Shown: piece by piece, positions 32,830-44,437 of the stretch
How positions within the stretch are numbered: the first letter of the stretch is position 1
Layout: every line of letters begins with the position of its first letter
Assembly: GCA_017506865.1 (NCBI GenBank)
Contig: JAFCMP010000257.1
Coordinates: 868,001 to 932,000, forward strand
From: Tribonema minus
Taxonomy: Eukaryota > Sar > Xanthophyceae > Tribonematales > Tribonemataceae
DNA: 64,000 bases
Reading direction: 5' to 3'
Made by a program: the position numbers and the translations under genes
Notes under the pieces: generated by a model
What the model saw: the letters and a program-made list of their open reading frames with translations, nothing else
What the model was told of the DNA's origin: nothing
Databases searched by the model: none

Positions 32830-35671
32830 GGCTGGCGCGACAGTGCATAGCGGTAGCATCAGCATGAGCACTGGTTGCTCGGGCCCCACTGACAGTTGCG
32901 GCGCGTGCAACTCGGTGCGCCACAGCTAGATAGGGTGTAACGTCTCGTGCGGGGCTGCTGCATCGAGGAGCATGTGGCCTATGCCACGGTATCAAGTTCA
33001 AAACTGGTATACATGAGCCAGGGTATGTATGCGGATAGATGCAGCCGAAGGGTTCACATGTGTTGACTGTGTGTTGCGGTGCTGAGGCGCAGTGGGTGCT
33101 GCGCTGCAGCACAGGCTAACTTACATTTAAACCGCCAGCAGCCGGTCTATTTTGTCTGCGTGTGCTACCCCTAAGTAGGGCTGCAACAATACTTTTCCCT
33201 GCAGTCATGACAGTGTGCCATACGCCCCCCAGCCCATCAAGTTGGCGGTGGTAGCGGCATTAGCCATGCAGGCAGCTGTGTATTTGTTTCATGACCTTCA
33301 GCACTGGCCATGCGCATGGTCATTGCAGAGCCAGGGGGTAGGGGGACCAATGATTGCTTGGCTATCGCTCCGCCCCGTGCTGGATGCGCCGCAGCTTCTA
33401 ATAGCATCAGCAGATACAGAAGTGATGGTGTGTGCTTGCCAACAGAAGCAGCCACCAGCGTTCGCGAGCGATGCACTCATTTGAAGGCGCGCCGTGACCA
33501 TTGCTGCTGTCTCATGCTGGTGCGTTGTTGAGCATGCCTTATGATGCAGCAATGATCAGCGACGTTGGTGGCGTGCATGATGATGCAGCATCAATCAGAA
33601 TTGTTGGTGGCTCTCGCTGCAAGGGCAGTGGCCCACAGGCACCTGTTTACTTTAAGGTTCAAATTTGCAAAACTTTAAGGCCGTAGCACAATGCTCTACT
33701 ACCTGCACAGTGCGCCTGGTCTGGTGATCTTGGTGAACAGGCTGCAAGCACGGTGCCTTTTTCAAATGTTTGAAAGCAGTACTGATATGATATCATGATA
33801 TTGCTCATGATACCTGCTTTGATGCACTGCAGGTGCCGCTGTGACAGTGTATGATGGATTGCTGTGTTCTGCAGGGTTGACGTACTACTAGTAGCAACAA
33901 TCCCAGATGGTCAGCAAAGCGCATAACTATGATGGAATGCAGTGTTCTGTAGGAGTGACATAGTCCCTATTGATACTATCTATATAGTCAGCAAAGCGCA
34001 TTACTTGCACTCTGCATGAGTTACATATGTGAATGCATGCAGTTGCGTTGTCATGTAACATGGACTAGTTCATGCTCATACAAGCTTACTGCAGTGCCTC
34101 ACAACTGCTTTGGCAGGTGTCTGTTCTGCACTGGCAGCTCAATTGTAAGTAGTTGCAACGTTGTCGAAAATCCAGAGTGGCTTACTATCATATGAATGAA
34201 AATGAATCAAAAGATCGTAGAGCTCTAGGTGACAAGGGATGGTTAGCCGTAAGTGCCTTCCACCAATAACCGTGGTCGCCGCTGCTGCAGCAGTTGGCCA
34301 CGAGTCAAACAGTACCACCGTATCCACCAGTCAAACAGACTTCTGTGTGCAAGCTTTTAGCGTTCGAGGCATGGGTGTTCAGTATTGGAAAGGTCTCACG
34401 TGTTCGGTAGGCCAGCTCCAGCCGGCAGCCCAACACAGAGGTTCACGAATATTCTCTGACGCCTCAAGTTTCTGGTGAACCGCGCGCTGCCCCCAAGCCC
34501 GCTGTCCGTTGACCTGCGAAGGGAGACGGTGTTCAATGTGAAGTTCTGCCAGTGGGCTCAGCATCAAAGCGCCGTTGCCATGCGGCGTCGCAAGTGGTTT
34601 TACAAGCTCATTGCCTGAGGCAAACTTTAACGTACAGCACTTAATCATGCGCACGGTGATGTCAACATTCCAGCACTATCGCTTGTAGTTGACATATGTA
34701 GCTGCCGTTGATCTGAGGATAGTATTTCACTATGTTCGGAGCATTTGCTGCCACGTAGGCAATTCGTGGAATACACTCGTGCAGCGTCGACATCACCAGA
34801 CTGAGGGCTGTGTGTGCAAAAGCATCGCACGGCGCGCTGCAGTGGTGCGTGCATGTCGCTGAAACTCTTGCTGGTTGCAGAGAGCATTTGCGCGATGTCC
34901 GCCTGAGTTAACTTCAATTGAAGCGGTGCGAATTTGCCATGGCCAAGGCATACAAGATTTGGAGCCTGAGGCTGCTGACCGCAGCAAACAAGTCAAAGAG
35001 CTTAGCTGAATAGTCTCGCAGATAACGGCATGCTACACGAGCACAGTGGCACTCCGAGTCTGTGCAGCAATTTTTGCAAGAATATCATCACATATACTAG
35101 AAGCCTCATGGCATAAATGCTGGCAGCGACAACAACAGCGCCAGCACGAAACATCAAAACACTCACACACCGCACCACGTAATTTCTGATGATGCATACC
35201 GAAAGACGTCCGTCCACGAATTGACGTACGAACTCTAATCACTTGCCCTTGGAGTGTCTATAGCGTACAGCACCAGCATGACCGCCGCCGACACCAGGGC
35301 TGCGAGCACATGCAGTGGAATTGCATCGGCAAGCGCAGCATTTCCAGCCTGCGCAAACGCAGAGTTTTCAGACTGCGGCGCTGCGGTCGTCGGGCTGCAG
35401 TGCGGCGCTGCGTTCGCCAGGCTGCGGCGCTGCCAGCATAGCACTCGATGGAAATTGACAAACCTTGCTGCTGCTGACTGCTGCTGCTGCTGCTGCTGGG
35501 GAGCCGCCTGATGGCAAAAGCTGTCAAGGGGTCTTCAGCCTGTTGTGCGCACGGCAAAACACGCGCAGCAGCAACATTGAGATCAAAGCCACGCCAGAGC
35601 AGAGACTTCAACTTCATGGCGAGACACTTCTAGGTAAATCTGATCTATGTTTCTTGTACGTTAGGGAGGTG
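32830..35671. repeat. 3' flank of F-box unit 2 and promoter side of unit 3
   Basis: Contains the second copy of the shared flank (34735-35030), the dispersed repeat at 34185-34440, and at 35500-35600 the GGCACAGAAACCGC-like block also found before gene 2. No other gene seen. Confidence 0.55.
34185..34440 (+). repeat. Dispersed repeat, copy 1
   Basis: Shares GTTAGCCGTAAGTGCCTTCC, CCAATAACCGTGGTCG, GCCACGAGTCAAACAGT and GGTCTCACGTGTTCGGTAGG with 50500-50725; its first part also matches 51005-51105 inverted. Non-coding, unidentified. Confidence 0.7.
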
Positions 35672-37500
35672 ATGCAGACGCGCAAGAAAGCTCGTGATGG
35701 GTCCTTCTCGGCGAGTGTGATGCAGCACGCTGGTGAGTACCGTTCGCCGCAATGTCGCATCATGTTCCAGCCAATTGCAATCGCAAGGCAACAACTGCGT
35801 GTCGCTCAGGAAGGCAGCGAGCGATCGTTCACCGCAGCATTGAGTGATGCAGAACTTCAGAAGGTACTACGCAGTGATTTGATGCATTCATCCAAGGCTT
35901 CAAAATATCAAGTGTTTCAATTCACACGGAATAAGCCTATACTCTGCTCTTCTCTTACCTTTGACCGTGGCTGGCTTATTGGGCGCTGATCTGTTGCACA
36001 AACCCTGCCTCGCTGCACTCTCTGCAGAGCTACTGCAATGCATGGTCGAGTACCTGGGCGATGACAAGGACCTCTGCAGCGAAGCCAGACTATCCAGGGT
36101 TGCGTGCAGTGACAAGGTCTGGAGTGTAGTATTGAAACGCTTCTCCCAGGAGTTCCCGCTGAGGGAGTGGGAATTTGCTTCAATCCCGGGGTATGAAGAG
36201 ATGCACATGGAAGCCCCCCAGGGACTCGTTCGCCCAGCCGCATGAAATCAGCAGGATCACCTCCAACACACCGCACTTCAATCATGACACCGGGATTCTG
36301 GAATTTGGGTTTGTTTCCTCGGACGAGCCTGTTCCAGATGAGCAGGACTCCTCCTCTCCAAGCAGGACTTGGACCTGGGTGCCAAAGCAGCCGCCGCTGA
36401 CGTGCTCACCATGCAGGTGCGTTGAAGCGTTGTCACTCAGGGCTTAATGTGCTGCCACGGGCATTGCCGCGAAGATGTGCCCTGTTGTGCGGGTACTAAG
36501 TCTTGCGGAGCATGGGGCGCCGCGCCATATAAAGATGCAGCTCACCTCACATGCGCAGCACGCGCAACTCCGATTATCGTGCTCAAGGCATGTGTGCACA
36601 TATGCCGCTGCTCAATTCTGTTTCACATGTGGACAGATGCATTGAGAAGATGCATTGATGCCATCGAAACATCATCCAACTTATGGCAGGAGTTCAAGCT
36701 CTGACTCGTCTGATTCACATCAAGTGCTTCAGCTGAAGGATCTGGTGCTGCCTCGTCCGATAAGTCTACGTGTCGGTCATGTCAATACAGACAACTAGCT
36801 ATGTTCATTATGTGCTGCTGCTGCTGCTGCTGCTGCTCTTCAACGCGCCATAAGTGCCGCATGCACGTATACGCTAATGTGCATCTCAACAACTTGTTTC
36901 TACCGGGACAATGCCTCACCTTGTTCTGCCCACTGCTCGTTGCCATGCACTGTGTGCTTGTTCTTTCCTTTTGACAGGTTCACCACGGACACATATGCGG
37001 CTTTCAGAGAGCATTGCTGCTCATGGCATCACCGTGAGAACCGCATGGACCCACGAGAGCGCGTGCCTGCACGTTTTGTCGACCCTCGCCACGACGACCC
37101 AGAGGGCTTTGCGCAACTGCCAGCGGTGCGCCAGTGGGCAGCGCTCCACAAGCATGTGACCACAGTGATGCAGTATTTTCACGCGCCACCGGCTGACCGT
37201 CGGGCGCAGGCCACCGTGGACAGCATCGTTCAGTGTGCGCAAGAGGTGCTGTACGAGTTTGCCGAAGATGATGAGCTGGATGACGCCGAACTGGAGCACG
37301 AGCTGGCTCTTATCACAACAAGTAGTGCTCTGCGCGGGCGTGCGGAGTGGTGCGTCGATCAGTTCAGGGATCACGGCCTATGGCCGCTGTCTGTTGCCCG
37401 CGACATGGTTGTGGATGGGTGGGCCAGCTGGTGCACAGGAGAGTACGCCTCGAAGCGCCTGCTACTCTGCTGCGTCTCAGACAGCGACTGGGGCATTTAA
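35672..37500 (+). pseudogene. F-box-like gene 3 of tandem triplet, frameshift in exon 2
   Basis: Exons 35672-35732, 36028-36416 and 36978-37500. Exon 2 is two bases shorter than in copy 2, at about 36236, and the frame runs into TGA right after GLVRPAA. Downstream, NHDTGILEFGFVSSDEPVPD continues in another frame. Exon 3 is open to TAA and shares FVDPRHDDPEGFAQLPAVRQ with the other copies. Splice sites are intact. It is closer to copy 2 than to copy 1. Confidence 0.6.
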
Positions 37501-40500
37501 CGAGGCTGGCGCAACAGTGCACGGCGGCAGCATCAACATCAGCACGGATTGATCAGGCCCCAATCGCGTCGCGTTCAACTCGGTGTACAGTTCAAGTTGC
37601 TAGGTTGCGTGGTTGCCTTTTGTGTCAAGCTTTGTGTCGAGGAGCCAGGTGGCTTGTCACGGCGCTAAGAGGCTCGGCGTTGTCACATCCGGTGTACATC
37701 CTATACAGGTGCAGGTGTACATCCTATACAGATGCAGCCTGACAGCTCGCATCTTTGTCCGCAAGGCGCATTGATTGTGTGCTGCAGTGCTACCGGGTGC
37801 TCAGGTTGCGTCGGCAGCTGCAGCATAGGCCGAAGCGCCAGGGACCGCCAGTCTACAATCGCTGTATATATGCTACCCCGGCATGTTGCCGATGCCACAC
37901 GCTGCCCAGCCAATGGGCGGTGGTAGCGTCACCAGCCACGCGGACAAGTCTTTTGATCTCGTAGGCTTCATCCGATGAGTCACTGGCCATGCGCATTGTA
38001 AATGCAGAGCTATAGAAGGAGGGATACAACAATTCAGAGCTGTTGCCAGTGATTGCTCGTTTTATAAGTCCGCCACATAGTGGATGGCCCGGGGCTGCAG
38101 CGCCTGACGGCATCAGCAGATGCCAGCTCATGTTGCCCTGGTGGCGTGTGCTTGCTGACAATCATGATCACCAGCGTCCTCAAGCGATGTGCTTGTATGG
38201 CAGCACACGATACTGCTGGTGCGTTTTGGTGTAGTGCTGCTTGTGTGCGCATGATCATCATGATGTCCCGTATGCATATGCAGCAATGATCAGGAACATC
38301 GACGCCATGGCGTCCTCACGTTGGTGGCGTCCTCGCTGCGAGGGTCGTGCGCCCAGGTGTTGTCGACACAACGCATCTCGGTACTTGTGCGACACTGTTG
38401 TCGATACAACCATGGACTATTTCATATTCATGCAAGCTTACTGCCTGACGAAAGCTTTGACAGGTGTCTGCTCTGCACTGACACCTACCTCACTTGTAAG
38501 CGGTTCTTGAAAATGAGGGACAGTTGTGTTCTATAGGGGTGACGCAATATCAAACCCAGGTTGTCAGTGAAGCGCATTACTTTCACTCGGCATGAGCTGC
38601 ATGCGAATGCAATTGCGTTGTCGTGTAATATGGACTCTTTCATGTACATGCAAGTTTACTGCCTGTTGAACACTTTGACAGATGTTTGCTCTGCACTGGC
38701 AGCTCACTTGTAAGTGGTTGTTGAAAAAACATGGTGGCTGAGGCAGCTTTTTGATGTGTACAAAATGCTGGTGAATCGAGAGCTGCCCCCAAGCCCGCTG
38801 TCAGTCGAGCTGTCGAGTTCTGGCGCTTAACATTCAGAGCCCCGTTGGCATGTGGCGTCACGAGTAGTCTACAAGCTCATTGCCATGAGGCAAATTAAAA
38901 CGTAGAGCACTTGATCAGTCGCACTATGGTGTCAGTATTGCTTGTAGTTGACATATTATGCTGCTGCCGTTGATGTTGCGGTCATTGGTGTTTGACTATG
39001 TTGGCAGCATTTGACGCCATTATATAGGCAATTAGTGCAATACATTCATGCATGCAGTGTTGGCATCGCTAGTGCAAATTGTGCAAATTTTAAAGCAGAG
39101 CGCAGCGCACTGCAATTGTGTGTGCACTGCATGTCGCTGAAACCTCGCCCTGGTCGCAAAACCAGTATTTCCTCCTTCCTGTTTCACGTCTACGCCACGC
39201 CAAATACCAAGTGAACATGGGAGTCTTTGAGCATCACAGAGTACTGAATGAATACAGAATAAATACTTGGTGCCTGCAAGAGCTACCGAGTACGTATGGA
39301 CTTGTATTTATAAAGGCCCAAGGGAGGCCGGGTTGCCTATGCAATCGAAAAGCTTGCGTCAACGCAGCAGCCTAGTCTGCGCTGTGTACAGTAATTACTC
39401 AGCAATTACTCTGTACGACCTAGTAACAATAAATTACTCGACAATGTCTGTTCGACACGGGGCCTTTCGGTCTGCCAGCAAGGGCCCAACCGCCAGCGGA
39501 TCCCTGTACTGAGAGTGAACAGAGGAGGAGCACCCCTGCTCAGCAAACCCTAATCCTGCGTGATGATGACTGCGATTTCTGTTTTATTATTAATTTGGAG
39601 TATCCTGCCCCAGCAGCAGTAAGAGCAGCAGCAATCCGCAGCAAGGCGGCGCAGCAGCAGCCACAACAGCAGCAGCATTAGCAGCAGCAGTGCCGACATC
39701 AGCAGCAGCAGGTGCACGTCAGAAGCAGTTTCATATACATTCAATGTTAATGGCTGCCATCCGCGACTGTTGTCAATGCTCCGGTGAGGGTGAACAAGGG
39801 ACAATTGATGAAAGCGCACAGTGCGACAGTGGCCTAGGCTAGGAGCTTCATATCGCTGTGACTCAGGCCCGAGCGACATACATTCATGGCATAAATTCGG
39901 CCGCACGCCACCAGAGGAATGAATTTGCGCTTTGGGTCTGAAACACATTGCCGTGGTGTTTTTTCAAGCCTTGGGCGTTGGTGCCTTGCTGATTGTGCGC
40001 CATTGCCTCTGTCTCCCGCTGTTGCATACGACTGCTAGCATCAGAGCTTCAATGGTATTCAGCTTTGAGGCAGTGTGCACATGCACACACACACAGGTGC
40101 TCATATGCATACACCAAGTGCATGCAGCGATCGCAAGATGCAGCTTCCCAACAGTCACCTCATGAAGCCATGGCAGACTCTCTCACACAAGCATCATTTG
40201 CCATTTGCCGGTGCTAGCACTTGCGGACCATAATGATTGTCATCTTCACTGAGTCGCGCACTAGCAAACTTGCATGCAGCAGTACTGTGGCAGTCGCATT
40301 TGTCACACAGCAGACCAAAGGTTTGGTGTCAACACAGGGGTAAGCACTTTGCGGCGCATGAAGCAGACGTCACCGATGTGCAGTGATTGTACCAGCTGCA
40401 CGGCACAACTCTTGTGCTGCCACTGGCATGCAGTCAGCAGTGCAGAAATTTTGTCAATCACACAGACAGTGTCCAATGAATGAATGGACGGTCCAGATTG

Positions 40501-41376
40501 CACAGAGCTGCCCAAGACTGCGTATTTTTTTCTTCAAATGTTTACAAAATCACTGCCACAAGCAGCAGATCTGTTTTTGCATTGTCACGTTCTGTTGGCA
40601 CACGTCTTGATCGTTGTCTGTAGCACCAGAAGTCGCACAAATGCCAAACGTTAGAAGTTGCAGGTGCAAAGCACCCAGGGGTTCAGAGCCTTTCCTACCC
40701 GTTGAGACCCTGTGCGCTAAGGGCGATGCAAGCTGAAGCATAGTGTGGAGAGTTCGTTAGTATACTGCAATGTTCTAAGAAGTCACAGCCCTTTGGTTGC
40801 AGCAACTGTTTGATGAAAATCAGAGGCGAAGCTGCCAAGGCATGCACGCCACGTCCTGCAAGGCATGGAGTGACTCGTTTTATAAAAGCGCTTTTAACAC
40901 ATGAGAGCAGTCACGGTGCAGGAGCGGCAAACCACATTCTTAGATGCACTTCAAGTATTTGATTGAATGTAAGAGTGACGCTCCTCGTTCCGTGCAGCAT
41001 GACTGTACCATGAGGCATAATAGCTGCGCCACCATGCAGGAGCACTGCGTCAACTGAAGCTACTGCAAGGTGCTGCTTGCGCCAGTACCTGCCATACCAC
41101 CTCTGCTAGATAAACCACCAGGTGACGAAGAGGGTTTCATCCCAATTCCGACAGTGCTAGCAGCACAGGCCCTATCTGCATACCCCAACTGAGCACCTTG
41201 GCCGTGACCACATGCCCCCCCCCCCCCCCCCCCCCCAACAAAAATGTGAGTGCAGAGCGTTGCACTAGTGCAAGTGCTGTCTATTTCAACTGTACTGTGT
41301 TTGAACAATGCTCATCGTTCGTTTCACAAGGTGTGATTGGCCCGGATGCAGCCATTTCGCTGAGCCCTGCTGCCAC
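37501..41376. other. Intergenic region after the F-box array
   Basis: Holds a 24-bp tandem copy of GTGTACATCCTATACAG (37690-37735), the MITE relic at 38348, the third copy of the F-box unit flank (38940-39130) and a CAG/CTG-rich stretch (39605-39715). No gene recognised. A C-run of about 22 bases lies at 41214-41236. Confidence 0.5.
38348..38410. mobile_element. MITE relic (left end)
   Basis: Starts TGCGCCCAGGTGTTGTCGAC and continues through ATCTCGGTAC. The second arm is cut short after TGTTGTCGATACAAC. Confidence 0.65.
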
Positions 41377-41487
41377 TCAATAGTCATCGTCGGCTGACTC
41401 TTCATCCTCGCTGCTGCCATCATCGTTGCTGCCTGCCGCTCGCCTTCTGAGCTGAGAGTCTGTCACCCCCAACAGTCGCTGCAGGTT
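41377..41487 (-). CDS. SHPRH: SHPRH-like terminal exon, acidic tail
   Basis: TTCTCCAG|AACCTGC opens NLQRLLGVTDSQLRRRAAGS and an acidic SEDEESADDDY before TGA. Phase 0 with the exon at 42437. The acidic tail is coded without repeats. Confidence 0.75.
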   Translation of the reverse strand, partial: NLQRLLGVTDSQLRRRAAGSNDDGSSEDEESADDDY

Positions 41488-44405
41488 CTGGAGAATAAGC
41501 AGTGCAGACGATGGGGCGTGTGAGTCACAGTGGGAGATTGCTAACCCTCACCCTAACCCTGATTGTGCTCAGGAAACATGAAAGCACGCCACACCAGCAC
41601 ACAGTTGCCAGTTCACGTCTATGAGTCAGCGCTGCATGTTCCTTGTGTCAGACACTTGATGTCGTGTAAGAAAGGCGGTATAGTCAATTGTGCACTGCTG
41701 GTGCCATTGAGCCAGCTTTACGTGATCAGCAATCATCATGTTGCGCTGCGATATCGTCAACCACTTCTTCTTCAACTACTTCTATAAGGAACCTCACATG
41801 CTACATGGGCTCAATGTGACAGTTTTGCGCTGTCAAAGGTGACGCCGCAAGCGCACCATGAGCACTGAGCGCTGACACACATTTCACCACCACCATCCAG
41901 ACCTCCTGACTGACCCTGCGGTGACACCTCAACTGAACCATGACGGCAGCAGCGACAACGACTGGCGCAATGCCCTTTGCCTGCAGCTGGCGCTTGTGCT
42001 GCTGAGCAGTCATCAAAATGCGAGCACACCGGAGGTGAACTATTGCAAGTCTGCAACGCTTGCGTGCAATATGCGTCACCACATTCAACTGATCATCTGG
42101 GGTTCATTGCGCCCCCTACGGCACGGCTGATGTAGTTCAAAGCACTTTGAGAGTTCTTTGAAGCATGCATCAACTGCTGAAGTACAAACCAGCGATGCGA
42201 GCAGGTGCACTTCAACAAGCATTGCCGTCACGGTGCCCCACCGGCGCCAAGCTGTAATGGCAACACTGGCATACATGTGGAAACTTCAAGTTGACCCGTG
42301 CGATCAAAATCTGCAGGAGGACAAATACTGCAGCTACAAACAGCAGACTGTATTTCGCTGAATCACGTGCTACCTACTGTATGTGCGCACCACCCCATAT
42401 CACACAAGTCCACACATATGTAGGTTATACACATACCGGGAGTGACAGCAGGTGCGACACTTCGGCGCTGTCCTCTGCGAGGCCCGTGAGCGCGCCGCTG
42501 CCGCTGAGCAATGATGCGAGGCCGCCGGACTCGTGCCGCAGCGCCAGCAGCCTCTCCTCGAGCGTGCCCGCGCAGTAGAAGATGACGCAGCGAACGCTGT
42601 GCGTCTGGCCGATGCGGTGCGCACGGCTCAGAGCCTGGGGGGAGAATGCAGGGGGTGGGGGGTGGGGAGGGGGGGTACAAATCAGCAACCACTGCACAGA
42701 CAGCAACTCTCAGCTCTACTAGTACTTCAAGGAATGGTAGTTGCACATTCAAATGGTTCATTCAAGTGGCTTTGTTGGCAATGATGATGTGCGACGCTCT
42801 GCAGACTGCAGCACCCAGCCGAGCTTGACCTTGATTGTGTATAGAGGCAGGTTCACACCGCCATTTGCTCGAATGGCCTTGCTTATAAGCGCTTAGTAGA
42901 CGATGCTCATTTGAGCCACTGCACATGGCAAATCGCGCCAACTGGCTCGCCTTCAATGACGCCACACGTGACAAAACAAACACGTCCAGACAAGTCCTTC
43001 AAAGCGGTATGCTCACGCCATCTGTTGTGCCGTGAGAATGTGAGTTCAAATCACATCACTTACGCTTCAGCATACAATCAATACGCTTCTCATGATCATG
43101 TCGATGGAATCAGTACGCTTCTCATAATCATGTTAGAGGGAATACCTGCGCCTCGTCGGCGGCGTTGAACGTGGGCTCCAGCATATATACATATAAATCA
43201 CAGTATGCGTATGTCCATACGCTATGCGTCTTTACCTGCGCCTCGTCGGCGGCGTTGAACGTGGGCTCCAGCTTGTAGACTGTGCTGGCGGCGGTGACTT
43301 TGAGCCCCGCAGCGGCGCTTCTCATGAAACGCGGGCTCCAGCATATATACATATAAATCAGAGTATGCGTATGCACATACGCTATGCGTCTTTACCTGTG
43401 CCTCGTCGGCGGCGTTGAACGCCGGCTCCAGCATGTACACAGTGCTGGCGGCGGTGAGCGTGAGCCCTGCAGCAGCGCTCCCCATGGCCAGCAGCACGAC
43501 GCGCACGCTGGGGTCGGTGTTGAACTCCGTCACTGCAGCGCCGCGCCGCGCCACGGAGACTGCGCCGGAGATGGTCACACACCTGTTGCGAGGACGGCAA
43601 GGGGTTAGGTTTAGGGTTAGGGCCGCCTGTGAGTGCGCGGAACGGTGACGCTGCTGCACACTGCCTGTCGCACCGTGACCTTGTTGAACATACTATAGTA
43701 AGCTGGACTGACTAGTCTTCGCATTTGTACACAAGATGCAGGAGGCACATGATTGTGCGGCTCATATCTGTGACGGTGCTAGGGTCCCTTCCTGCAGGTA
43801 GTTTAAACAATTGTTCACGGGGGTGCGCAGTCATGACCCGCTGCATACAAGGTGCTGTTTATGTTGCCACTGCTCCACACTGATTTCACATACGCCATAA
43901 CCATGCACATTCTCTGCACACGACCAGCGCAAGTCAATCCCAGCACCACCGCACGCGGCAGCACCGCAGCCCACACACTGGCACTACCCACTCACTTGAG
44001 CGTTGCCCTGTTGAGCTCCTCCGCCGCCTTCGCCAGCGCCTCCGCGGCGGCGCTGAACACCACAAACTTGGCGGCCGGCTCGCGCCGCAGCACCGCGCGC
44101 ATGTCGCCGATCAGCGCGCGCAGCTTCGCGCCCACGGCGCCCGCCGCAGACGCCGCGCGCCAGTGCGCCAGGAACAGGGGGTCCAGCGAGGGGGCGCTCG
44201 GGTCGCGCAGGTGCAGGGGGGCCCCGGGGGGCGGGGGTATCGCCTGGAGGTCCGTGTCCCCCAGGGGGGCGCGCCACGCGCGCGACAGGTCTGGCAGGGT
44301 CACCGAGCTGCCGGTGCCGATGGCGGCGCCGCCGTTGGCGCTGCCGCCGCCGCTGCTGCCGCCGCCGCCACCGCCACCGCTGCTGCCGCCGCCGCCGCCT
44401 GCACT

Positions 44406-44437
<32 letters not shown>

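Noticed and set aside
39550-39950. Minus-strand frame with Leu-rich run
   Set aside because: The run is a CAG/CTG low-complexity stretch; no conserved content or splice context.
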